From Sphagnum compactum (lineage: Eukaryota > Bryophyta > Sphagnopsida > Sphagnales), in the NCBI GenBank assembly GCA_965153455.1, contig OZ234500.1, forward strand, positions 12,666,557-12,730,556: a DNA stretch of 64,000 bases. Reading direction: 5' to 3'. The notes below the pieces were generated by a model. That model saw only the letters and a list, made by a program, of their open reading frames with translations, made no database searches and was not told the origin of the DNA. The translations under genes were made by a program, and so were the position numbers. Shown here in pieces: positions 50,269 to 60,790 of this stretch. Each line of letters opens with the position of its first letter. Position 1 is the first letter of the stretch.

Positions 50269-50854
50269 AGGGGTTTGATCTCAACATCTTTGTGCATCTT
50301 AACACATGCATGTGTGAGCCATACCGACATAGCCATGGCCGGTAGTTTCAATTTGTAAGAGTTGCATTAGGGATACTTAAGTGTGATGAAGTTACTAGGG
50401 ATTTTTAACAACTTCGTGTTAGAATAGGGGTTGATGAATGCACACAGTGGTGTGGGGGGGTTGTTCTCTTTTCTTTGTTCTCTTTTCTGAAATACGGTAT
50501 TAGTTGGGTTAGTTCTTTTCTTCAACAAAAAACTGGTAAACCATAGTTTTGAGATTTCAGTGGCGTAATTAGGAATGAAAAATCTCTAGAAGGTTAGGGG
50601 TAGAAACAGACACCAAAATTCATGGTGTGCAACAAAACATTGGTCTTTTTTTTTAGTATTTAGTGAGTAACAAGGATGTTAGGGATTTATGAAGCAGGTG
50701 AGAGGGGGTTAATGAAAGGTCCAATAGAATTAGAACAATCTTCAAGCCATATGAACATAGGATTAATTCGAATCAATTTAATGATTAAATAGATAATGTG
50801 ATAGTGTGCCAATGGTGACAAGAAGTTTCATAATGACTGAAACATTTATTTAAA
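50269..50854. other. Spacer, nothing callable
   Basis: No recognised feature. Confidence 0.35.
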
Positions 50855-50859
50855 TTATG

Positions 50860-51270
50860 TGACGTGCTCCCAACTCCCTAGTTAGTCCCAAGATGGGGCT
50901 AACTTGTTCAAGTTGCGAAAAAGTGAAGGACTCAAGGCACGTTCCCAGCCTTCAGCACTAAAAGGGGTAGAGGGGCGTGCTGAAGCCTCGGGATGGGACT
51001 AGGAAGAGTGACAAGCTTACTTACTTAATCGAACCTGCATCAAAACCAACCAACAAGTTGGTTAGTTCACTTTCTAGAACACCCTTGGTGCTAGGACAAG
51101 CCATGGGCAACTCTGGACTCACAAGACTCACACGACCCGGACTCGGGGGAAGCCACCACCTTCCCCCATATAGTATTCTTTGCGTTTGCCCACGGCACCC
51201 GCATCTGAATGGCTTTTTGTCCCGGGACTCCCAAGGAGGAGTCCCGACATCACAAAGTGGGGACCCCTTT
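50860..51270. mobile_element. LTR-like element, copy 3, right-truncated
   Basis: Begins tgacgtgctcccaact after ttatg (50855-50859), the same five bases that precede copy 1. It follows copies 1 and 2 (cacgctccc/cacgttccc, ggggtagaggggcgtg, gatgggactaggaag, gggggaagccaccaccttccccc) as far as about 51270, where similarity stops. The right half and any second target duplication are missing. Confidence 0.7.
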
Positions 51271-51379
51271 GTATTAATGCTATTTAAGTGCTTTCACAAT
51301 ACTTTTACAAGATGTCCAAGGTTTAGTGTTTTGTTCGTGTAAAATAGGCATTGAAACAATTTAGATTGTATTGATTTAA

Positions 51380-51920
51380 TTTTGGTATTGTTTCAATGAT
51401 AATTGATGTAGCATCATATTTGCATTGTATTTATGTTGTTTGCCATGTTGTATTCACATTATGTCCATCTTGTAATGATATTGCATTAGTATTATGATTG
51501 TATTGGATATGCATTTTTAGTTGTAAATGATACAATGTTGTTACAATATGGTTACAAACTCTATTATTGTATTGATTCTATATTGTATTCATGTTGTCTA
51601 TATTTTGTAATTATGTTGTATTCATATTTTTTCAACATCGTATTTGCATTGCATGTGCATTGTTGAACATAGGGGATGCAATGTTGCAACAACATAGCTA
51701 CAAACTAGATATTCAATATTGACTCAATGTTGTAATCTTGTTGTTTATGTTATTGTATCTATGTTATAATCATACTTTCCCAACATTGTATTTGTATTGT
51801 TTGTGTGTTGTTGAAGGTAGGTGATGTAATGTTGCAACAACACAGTTGCAAATTGGATATTCAATAGTGAATCAATATTGTATTCATGTTTATTATGATG
51901 TTGTAAATGTGTTATAGGCA
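51380..51920. repeat. Tandem repeat, period ~147 bp, 3-4 copies
   Basis: gatgcaatgttgcaacaacat and variants start at about 51529, 51674 and 51823, each followed by attcaatattgactcaat and gttgtattcatgttg-like words. A weaker copy may start near 51385. The spacing of 145-149 bp is satellite-like. Confidence 0.65.
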
Positions 51921-52149
51921 CACCACAACAAAAGCATTTAGAAATTGCATATGCGCCATTGGTTGCAAGAATTGTGACAACTTCTTAAATTGTCATAGTT
52001 TTGGATCACAAGATCGCAAAAAGAAGCAGTTACACAATACAAAGGAGATAATGAAATGTTGACCTTGAGATGATTGAGTAGAGCATCTAAGGCTATTGCT
52101 GTTTTTCTTGAAGGAAGATCATAGTATCAGAAGTGGAAGAGAAGGTAGG
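51921..52149. other. Junction between repeats and gene-fragment cluster
   Basis: No recognised feature. Similarity to the DnaJ/thioredoxin gene is lost here. Confidence 0.35.
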
Positions 52150-53141
52150 CAATTCATGCCATGATAAATGACAGGTTCCAGGCCAGGGTCCTTCACAAAC
52201 ACTACAGCGAGTGCTGACTTCACTCCTACTCTGTCCACAACAACCCAGTCATCACCATATGTTGATTAGTTTCTCTGTGCATACCAAATAAGTGTGTAAC
52301 TGCACATGTTGAAGGTGATGCAGGACCTTATGAAGAAACAAAAGGAGAAGATTCCTGAGAGTTCTAGAAATCAACTAAGTTTTGCAGTGTACAATAAAGA
52401 AAAGCAAAATAGATGGTGCTAGTGCAGACAAACAACCTGGTTTCCCAAAATGTGTTGCTCTGCTCCTGCCAAAGCACCATAGCAAAAACTGCATAATCCG
52501 AGTACTGTTTGGCAGCCTGTCGAATGTGTGGTGCTGCCCTTTCACCTGTGTTAGAAAACACTATGACCTTCACCTGCTCACAGAAGAAATTGTCATTACT
52601 GATGTAAGCAAGTTCTAGCTTCTTCTTGCCTTCATTTTCCTTCTTTATTAATTTTCCTTGTTCCTTCGGCCCTTGCAACTTTTCATGCATCAGTGGTACT
52701 ATAAATTGAGCTCAGTGTGGAAAAGTAGGTAAACCAAAATGGATTGAAATTAAGCACTGCACCTTGTGAAGACCTGTTTTCTGGATGACATCTGTCATTT
52801 GCATGTGTTTCATCCAACAAATGATCAGGTAATCAGCTTGGATTCATGATTTGGGTTCACCATGGCAAGGCCATGATACCCTTCCAGAAGCACTCTGCAA
52901 TCAATTGTTGTGTGCATTCTCTGAACTGAGGATCCAAAAACCTGACTAATCACAAGTATAAAGTGGGCTATTGCAAATTCAAGACAGAGGCAACAAAACT
53001 TCAACCACAAAACTATTGCTCAGATAGTGGGTATTGTGGGTTACCAAGCCTTTAGCACCATAGTACAAGATGCGAGGCAACTTGAGAAGGGATGTTGCCG
53101 CCCATTCCACCAAAGCATCCATTGTCTTCTCCCCACGAAAC
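52150..53141 (-). pseudogene. ER DnaJ/thioredoxin protein fragment (ERDJ3A/DNAJC16-like), three exons
   Basis: Three minus-strand exons join with consistent phases. Exon A, 53141-53045, encodes FRGEKTMDALVEW and LLKLPRILYYGAKGL, ending before gtaacc. Exon B, 52573-52437, follows a cttctgtgagcag acceptor and encodes VKVIVFSNTGERAAPHIRQ, then YAVFAMVLWQEQ. Exon C starts at 52230 after ggacag and encodes VGVKSALAVVFVKDPGLEP, then VIYHG, without a clear donor near 52150. This order matches the C-terminal thioredoxin-like part of plant ER-lumen J-proteins related to ERDJ3A, co-chaperones of BiP. The J-domain and later exons were not found, so this is a partial copy that retains introns. The frames are open, unlike ordinary ancient pseudogenes. 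Identity rests on recall of the family. Confidence 0.6.
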
Positions 53142-54220
53142 CTATAATTCACAAACCCTCTCCATTAGTCTTTTTCAAACTGTAGGCTGCCAATTGTGAT
53201 TTAGTCACCAGAAACTGAAACACTCTTCATCCCCACTGAGTGACTAATTGCATAGAATGGAAATATGACAAGCCTTTTGAGATTTGATGGAATGAGAAGC
53301 AGATGAACTTCACATGTCATAATGTACCTGGTGAGACAGCCTAAATGCCTGCAAGCAAGAATAAACACAACAATCTTTGGAAGACCTGCACATTGAATGA
53401 AGCCCTCCTGATATTGTCTTCATGCCATCAGCAATTCACAGTACCTTCTCATTTTCTTTCACACTAGGCCCTCAAATCTAGATATTTCTTTAGACATAGA
53501 TGATTATTGCCAACTATTAAAAAAATTGTAATCAGAGTATAGTCCATGTTTCTGGAGCATCCAGAAATTACTGACATGGATGAGTAGACAGACAATATGT
53601 TTCAAGGATATTAACCATGTCCAAAGACTCGTAGTGTTGTTGCCTGAGTCCTCTCAGCCAGAAGAAATGACAGTGGAGTCTCGCCCAGCTCCACCTGACC
53701 CAATTTTGCCACTCCTTCCAGCAGCACCCATGTCAAATGCAACCCCTCTCGACAAACACAAGGCCTCAACTGTGCCTTTCTACAGACCCAAATGCATCAA
53801 GAAATTGCATCTTCCATGTCAACCCATTAACCTTTTTCTCATCAACATAAACTCAAAAACAGATCGGTAATCCAGCAAATCAAATTATGAATGTAATCCA
53901 GTCTAGAGCGAGGTAGCAAATATTGCAGATTCATGAATGTACTCCATTTCATAGCAAAGCTAACAAAGATTGCAGAATCTGCAGTAGGAACAAGGAATCC
54001 AAGTATATAGAGTCAGAACCCAAAACTATAGGTTTTAGCAACCTCAAAATTATGTGATGCCATTAAGCCTAATTTGGCAATGTGAACTAAACTAGACTTC
54101 CCTCCCCATGCAAAGCGCTCTTGAATGTACTAAGATTTTTGTTCATCTTCACTAGTTTTTTCAATGGAAAATTAACCACTCTACTTGCATTAAGGCATCA
54201 CATCTGGGAGGATATTTGTC
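53142..54220. other. Non-repetitive stretch with one exon-like patch
   Basis: 53580-53868 (+) has an open frame rich in proline (PAPPDPILPLLPAAP), with no recognised domain. A short acceptor-exon-donor pattern on the minus strand near 53325-53345 could be a micro-exon or chance. Not called as a gene. Confidence 0.3.
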
Positions 54221-55922
54221 TTACGCATATTCCTCCTCATGGGGATGATCCAGGATTTGGAACTTCTTCAACATAGGAATGACATTGAAAATCTTGTCTT
54301 CAAGGAGCTTCATGTTGTGGGCTTGTACTCGGCCATCCATGTGCGACAAGTTCTTATCCTCCATTGCAAGCTCCAACAAGTAGAAAAAGAAAAAAACTTG
54401 CTCCAAAGTGAGATCCACCTTTTTAGAAGGATCGTAATGTGATCCCACAATGACTTTAGTCACTACTCCATGAATTGCTGTAGAGCCATAAGGATCAATT
54501 TGTCCATCTGGTAACTCTGCGATGCGCCACTTGTCTTCATTTCTCAAAGTGTCCAAAGCCTCCTTCCATTCCTCCTTCACAGTCATGGATGCATTTAAGG
54601 GGGGTTTCGGGATGTGGAGGAGATGGTACAATTCTCTCTCGGGCTATTTGGGTGTAATTACCTCTTGTATCCCTCATTTGTTTGGCAACCCGGCCACCAA
54701 GGCCTGGCTCTTGCAAGGTTTGAGGTCCCCAGGCCTGGAGAAAAGCCTGTCATGTTTCTGTGTTCTCTTCAGGGATTGCAAAGGTATGCAAGATTACATC
54801 CTTCATCGTCACCATCGATGGATAAAGTGTGCAGATTGTTGCATCTTTTCCTAGGAACAATTCCCTGGTAATATATGGTAGTTTTTTCTGCACAAAAAAC
54901 TCAACATTTTGTGGGAATTATTATGGGTAAGAGGAACATAAAAACCACATCTTAATTATCATGAAAATACAAACCACATCTTCATCCTAGTTTTTTTAAT
55001 CATCTTATTAAGATTTTTAATTGAAAATGGAAAAACTGAATACCTTGACATAATTCCAATCAGCACATTTTGGAATAACTAGGTGCAAACTTTCAGAAAG
55101 CCTCTCTAATGTCTTTTCTTGCAAACTGCACTTCTTCTTTAGTTTTTGGAAGAGAAGGCGATCAGCTGCAGACATTCGAGCTGACCCTCCTCCACCATCA
55201 GGTAACACCTCTATCTCTGTCCTGTCCTCTAGCAAATCCCCGGGTGGTCCATTCTCTTCTGGCAACTCCTCTTCAAAGTGATTCGGTTCGGTAAAAGGAT
55301 TCGGTGATGCAGGCACTTTAGCTTGTAAAGGAGCGTTGGGGCCAATAGGATTTAGCATCACACGGCGTGTGCTCAGTCTCTTACTTTGCATTTCAGGTCC
55401 AAAGCGATGCATCTTGAAACAAAGTATTGCACGAAAAATAGTAGCCTACATGAATAGGAGCAGCAGTAGCTACTAATAAACAATCTTGTGCATTGCTTAA
55501 AAATTCATAAGTAAAAAAATAAAAAACAAAATTGACCTAAAACTTATTTACCGCATCTGAACTTGTAGTAACCACATCTGAGTGATGTTGCAAGAAACTC
55601 TACAAGCATTCAAAAAACTTGACCAATAGTATCAAAAACCTTGCTCCTGCAGGATTGCAATCTTATAACAAGGTGAAAAAAACCAAATACTCCTGCAACA
55701 AAATGCAATGCAAACAAAACTACATAGTAAGCATTGACCACTTGACAAGGGAAGAGACTGACATTCCACAAGAACATAGAAATAAACAGTTTAACAAAAA
55801 GATTGAAAACATCTATAATCAATTTGTGTAGCAACAAATAATCACAAAGAGACAAAGATTACTTACTGATGTAATGGAATGCAGTTTCAAAAGCTTGTCA
55901 AGCACCTCCTTCAGGTCGATTT
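54221..55922 (-). CDS. Multi-exon gene or gene fragment, unrecognised product
   Basis: Four minus-strand exons link with matching phases and good splice sites. Exon 1, about 55922-55869, lies between aacag and gtaagt and reads IDLKEVLDKLLKLHSITS. Exon 2, about 55603-55553, lies between ttgtag and gtaaat and reads FLQHHSDVVTTSSDA. Exon 3, 55412-55044, opens at ATG after tttcaag, contains MSAADRLLFQKLKKK and ends NYVK before gtattc. Exon 4, 54643-54221, follows aaatag, contains WRIAELPDGQIDPYGSTAI and VTKVIVGSHYDP, and ends at TAA. The frame is open throughout. I do not recognise the family. The protein looks soluble, with charged helical segments and no membrane segment or signal peptide. Upstream exons are probably missing. 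The VFFFFY run in exon 4 hints that its tail may be retained intron. Confidence 0.5.
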
Positions 55923-57171
55923 CTGTTCATATACAAGATTGATTGTTAGTGAGTGGTAGTAAGAAAAACCTAAAAATCCTTGACAACTCAACAAAAGCAT
56001 TCAACAAAGGCATTCAATAGAAGTAACCAAAGCATGCAAATCATAACAACCAAAGGAAACAAGAAATTCTAAACCAAAGGAAACAAGAAATTACTAGGGG
56101 CAATTTAGAATGTATAAAAGAAGATTTCCCCTTTTATCCTTCATCCATCCTTCCTTGCATATTGTTTCATCCACCCTTCCTTCATCCTCTTTTCTCTTCT
56201 ATTTCAACCCTTTTTTTCTCTATGCTTCCTTCATCCTTCCTCTAATCTTATTTAAACCCTAAACCCACTATTCACTTTCCCACTATTCCAGGTCAAGCAC
56301 ACTATGAGAAGTTTAGAGTTCTACTTTTTTTGTTGAAGAAGATTTACAAAAGCTTATCCACAGGGAAACAATAAACTATGTTGATAGTTTGTCTCACCTG
56401 CCTTGATCTATCGCAATGATGACATCACAACTTTTGCTGACTCATCATCAAATAATGTGTTACATCACCCACATTGAAGGGTCAGGCTCTTTCCCAACTG
56501 TGGAAGTGCTACTGGAATCATGATTAATCTCAAACTTCTGTATCGTGCACCACGTTGAAGCAATCTGCTTTCATGCTACCTGCAATACTTGCTGGGAAAC
56601 CACAAAACCGCGCAGTTCTAGCTGCAAAGACTACATTCACAACTACAAAAACAAAACACATTAAAACCTATCTAGTTCTTGCAATTGCAATGGCCTTATT
56701 ATACTACAATGTTACAACCCAATACTCGCAAGGCAACTTTGAATCTCCCAACTTTTAAATCAAAAATACAAACTCTACATTGTGAATTTTTATGTCCCAA
56801 GTAAGTGGCCCGGAATTGTTAATCAACTTCAAGCTATAGTAGCAGTGCAGCTCCATTTGGACTGAGTAGAAGATGCAATAGCTGCGGTGTTGCTAGGAAG
56901 CTTTAATCTGCTTTCACCACTTACTATTTTCCTGCATTGTATAGTGCATTGTGTGCTTCACTGTAGATGAAGCAAGGTTACTAGTGCAAGACTTCTTGCT
57001 TGCTGGTGGTAGCAGAGTAACTTAACTTTCAAAAAACACAACTACAACATGATCACTAAAGCCCTACCCTTTGAGCACTGCAAACTTAACACTTCCATGC
57101 AACAACTTTATTGATTATGACCAGATCAGAAAGCAAGCAAACTCACATGGGGTTAGAAACCATCATTGTAC
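55923..57171. other. Spacer within the minus-strand fragment cluster
   Basis: It includes a pyrimidine-rich run (cttccttcatcc variants, 56140-56245). No exon recognised. Confidence 0.35.
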
Positions 57172-57441
57172 TTGGCTCATGTACTCAGGGTTAGATAGCA
57201 AATCTTGCATCATCTGCTGGATATGGGGGTTCTGCAGCATCTACTGCACTGTGCAAGGATCTAGAATTCCGCCAGCAACACCCAATGACCCAAGATCTGG
57301 CAAGCCAAGACCTGCTTGTCCTCCCATGTTGGGAAGTCCCTTGCCTGCACCTATTGTTGGTATAGTTCCAGCTGGTGTCCGACTGACTCCCCCTACACCT
57401 GCACTAGCTCCAGCAGCTGGTACCACAACCATACAAAACAA
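57172..57441 (-). pseudogene. Ubiquilin/DSK2-like exon with in-frame stop
   Basis: The minus-strand frame reads a Gly/Ala-rich linker, then GLGLPDLGSLGVAGGILDP, an in-frame TAG at 57241-57243, and then MLQNPHIQQMMQDLLSNPE followed by YMSQ and a possible donor (gtacaatg) at 57171. The MLQNP..QQMMQ..LSNP.YM pattern is the STI1 repeat of ubiquilins, cytosolic shuttles that bring ubiquitylated proteins to the proteasome. Neither the ubiquitin-like N-terminus nor the UBA C-terminus was found nearby, so this is a single-exon fragment. It lies on the same strand as the unknown gene and the DnaJ fragment. Confidence 0.6.
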
Positions 57442-60400
57442 TCATATGCTAAAAGGTGTAGATGGGTCCCAAAATATTTACTTACAGCATTTGATGACTA
57501 CTAGACATCAAACTTTCTGAACCTTCCCCACCCTTACTCTATATCTATATGACAAATTACCTACAAAACCCACCAACTAAGCCAATTGTTTAGAAAGCGT
57601 GAACCTATTCACAACCATAGAATTGACCAACACTCCCACTAAAGATCAATTGTGAAGGTGGCAACTCGTTTATTGTAGGTTATCACTTGTCGCCAAAAGT
57701 AAAGAGAAACATAGTCATAATAGGTCCTTTGCAAGTTGCCATAGGCCACAACGTTCCAGCAACTGGTAATCCAATTCCACAGATTCTTACATGTTCCTCT
57801 CAAAATACACATTTCAAAAGGTGCAATAAGCTTGATGAAGTTGCAGAGAAATCTCCACAACAACAATTAAAGGTAACATGACAATGAGTGCAATCATAAC
57901 CTCACGAAAGTCGTTCACAAAGTGACAGACCATCACCTTCATCACGAACAGCAAAAACAATTCCACTTTTTTAGACACTACCTACAACAAGGCAATCTGA
58001 AGAAGGTGAGAAATGTATTGCCATCTTGGGATGCATTTGGAAAGCCCAACTTCTTCATGACAAGGCTGAACAAGGATTCATTACTGTACTTCAATTTTTA
58101 TATGCACCAGCTCTCCTTTCCCTTTAGAAACAAGTTATCAGTAGGAGATTTTCAGTATACTACTCTATGAGAATAAGAGGAGCATAATTTGCTTTAGTCG
58201 AACTTGTGTCTTTGTAAGCTTTGAGAATTCTTTGGTTCAAACCTGTGTTTTCGGATTGCGATAAGCAAATGAAAAAGAATTGGAGGAGTTATATGTTAAA
58301 TGCAACTTCTATTCACTTGTATCTCACATGTATTGGGCTATCCGGGCTATTGTTCAGGTGATTCTACTTAACGCACATACCCTTTTTATACCACAATCTC
58401 AAGCCCAAATAAGATCTCGAGTGCATCATGGATGACTAGTCTAATAGATATGTATTATTACCTTAGTTTCTCTCGTTGGATCTATCATCTCCGCATAAGG
58501 ATGTTCTTTGCTTTGGACACAGGAGAAAACTTTATCCATTGCAAAATTACATCCAAATATGTTTTGTTTGGGATGTTTCAGTCTAAGAATTGTTTCACGT
58601 GGTTATAAGCAAGATTCTCTACCATTGATTTTGATTACATGGGATATTTCTGTCTACAATTTGATGAATACAAAAAGCACAAGGAAGAGGTTCTCTCTCT
58701 GATTCACAACTATCTAGCTAGTGGTAGGATTGGAAACATTATTTCTGAAAGGGGGAAGTACGTATAGTGAGTTTGGTTTAACTTTGGGTACAATCATTGT
58801 TTTCATAAAGTGCTCTGTGAAATCTGCAGAGGTTATAAATTGGGTCAGGAATCCTGGCATCAATATTGAAGTTACACACCTCCTTGGTATCAGTTTCTTC
58901 ATTTGAGTACCTTGCAAAATCACCCTTACGAGAAAATTGGATCTATGTAATTGTACTACTTTTTTTGTGTTCTTCTTGGTTTCCTTTGATCTTCTCAGTC
59001 TTTTACAATGTTTGTTGAGCTGTTGGCATCATGAATTATTCTTTTGAATGTCAATCTTGTCACAAAACTCAGTCCATTGGTTAATGTATGAGATTATCCT
59101 CCATCCCTATTAGTGAGTCAGTGGGGACATAATGAGCTGATCACTACCATACAAGATGCTATTGAAGGTATCTGAGCATGCATGTGACTGTTTTTGTTTC
59201 TTCAACCTCTACTTAGTTTTGTTTTCCTTCTTATTCCTTCCTGTGTGTTTATATGTCATGTTTACATGTTTTTAGATCTGAAATCTTTGTAATCTTATTA
59301 TTGGGTCATCTCTCAATTCAGATTGACTGAATTCCATTGTTGGGTAGATACTAATTTTTAAAATATTTGTTGGATCTAGATTTTAAACAGATTTTCAACT
59401 ATCTGCCCCAATTCTTTTTAACTTGTTTTTTTTAATATTTTAGATATATGGTCAGGGTTTTTAATAAAATCTAAAATTCTCATGTCAGTTATCAAGCTAT
59501 TGGTTATCAGGCACACAAATATCTCAGACATCTTAGACAAAGATTGTCTTCAAGAGATCAAATTATTATTTTCATTAATTTTTTTAGTCGATCATTAAGT
59601 TCATCCTGTTCAAACACATCTTCAAGTTCTTTCACCTCTTCTTCCAAATTTAAATCCTTCTTAATCAATTCTACCAAGTTAAAAGATGAAGTATGACTCA
59701 CCTTAGGATAATAGATGTGGAGGAATCTAAACACAAATGGAGTTACTTCTTTCTCCTCCTCCTCCTCTACCTCCTTGGTTGCTTGTTTGTGGATCTAGGA
59801 TGAGGACCTTTCAGCTTGCCAGTAGCTCATTGCAACAGCAACAAGAGCTCACAGTGTTGGCAGTAGGCAATCTCACATGTTGTGGTAGTTGTGTGAAGAA
59901 TAACATGATTCTAGGCAGCCATCAACAGCAGTAATTTAGCATACCATCATTGACAAGAGAAGGGTAGTAGTAGAAAAGGAAAATTACTAGGAGATTGCCA
60001 GTTTGGAGGAGTAGTGAACCTCAGATGTTGTGCAGTACAGGAATTGAAAAGCTCTGCAATTGATTCAGAGTCAATAGTGTGAGGAGGAGAGAGAAGGACG
60101 ATGATTTTATGCTTGATTCATAGGAGATTAGTCCAGGGAAGCTGACACCAGTAGCAACAACAACACAAGAGAGTGCATCATACTCTACCAGAGAAATTTG
60201 GGATGCCACAATAGAGAATAACATAGAAAAGGTAACAAGCAAACCATAGACCTTGTCACAAAGCTCTTGCTTCCCTTGCACTTGAACATAATTTCAATTT
60301 CACAGTATTTTGGACTATGGATTAAAGTTCTGTGTTATGTGGTGCCCTTACAGTTTACTATGCCTAGAGAGTTCCAGAGTTGTTTGATAAAGTTGGTAAG

Positions 60401-60690
60401 CATATCTCCTCATTGTCTTGCTATTCATTATGGTTTAACATTTCTACAGTTGGTCTAAATAGGAGGGCATGCTCTTTTATCTCACAAGAAAGAGAGGTAA
60501 ATAATGTGAGTATGTATTGAATCATGTTAAGTTGTGCTCATCACTTATCCAATAGCACATCATTGATTGACAGGTTCTGTCTTCATAGTAAAAAAAGATG
60601 CAGACATATCCAACTTTGAATTTTATTCTCATGAATGCATTGTGTGTGTAGCAAGTGTTTGTTGGGAAATGTTATGGAAGCCCAAAAAAG
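57442..60690. other. Unique stretch, no callable gene
   Basis: Open frames on both strands (for example 57687-57881 + and 58508-58906 +) are moderately coding-like, but I match none to a family and see no splice chain. A ctcctcctcctc run lies near 59752-59770. Confidence 0.35.
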
Positions 60691-60694
60691 CACG

Positions 60695-60724
60695 AAAATT
60701 CGTTAAAATTCGTTAAAATTCGCG
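60695..60724. repeat. Three tandem 10-bp repeats (aaaattcgtt)
   Basis: aaaattcgtt at 60695-60704 and 60705-60714, then aaaattcgcg at 60715-60724, about 65 bp upstream of the transposase start. It could be terminal or subterminal sequence of the Plavaka-like transposon. Confidence 0.5.
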
Positions 60725-60790
60725 CCGAAGAATGTTTTGACAAGGTGCTAAATGAAGAATTTTAAAGAATTTTAATGTGCAAAATGAAGA

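Noticed and set aside
54522-54871. Plus-strand frames overlapping the unknown gene
   Set aside because: The minus-strand frame has matching splice phases and better composition. The plus frames have no motif.
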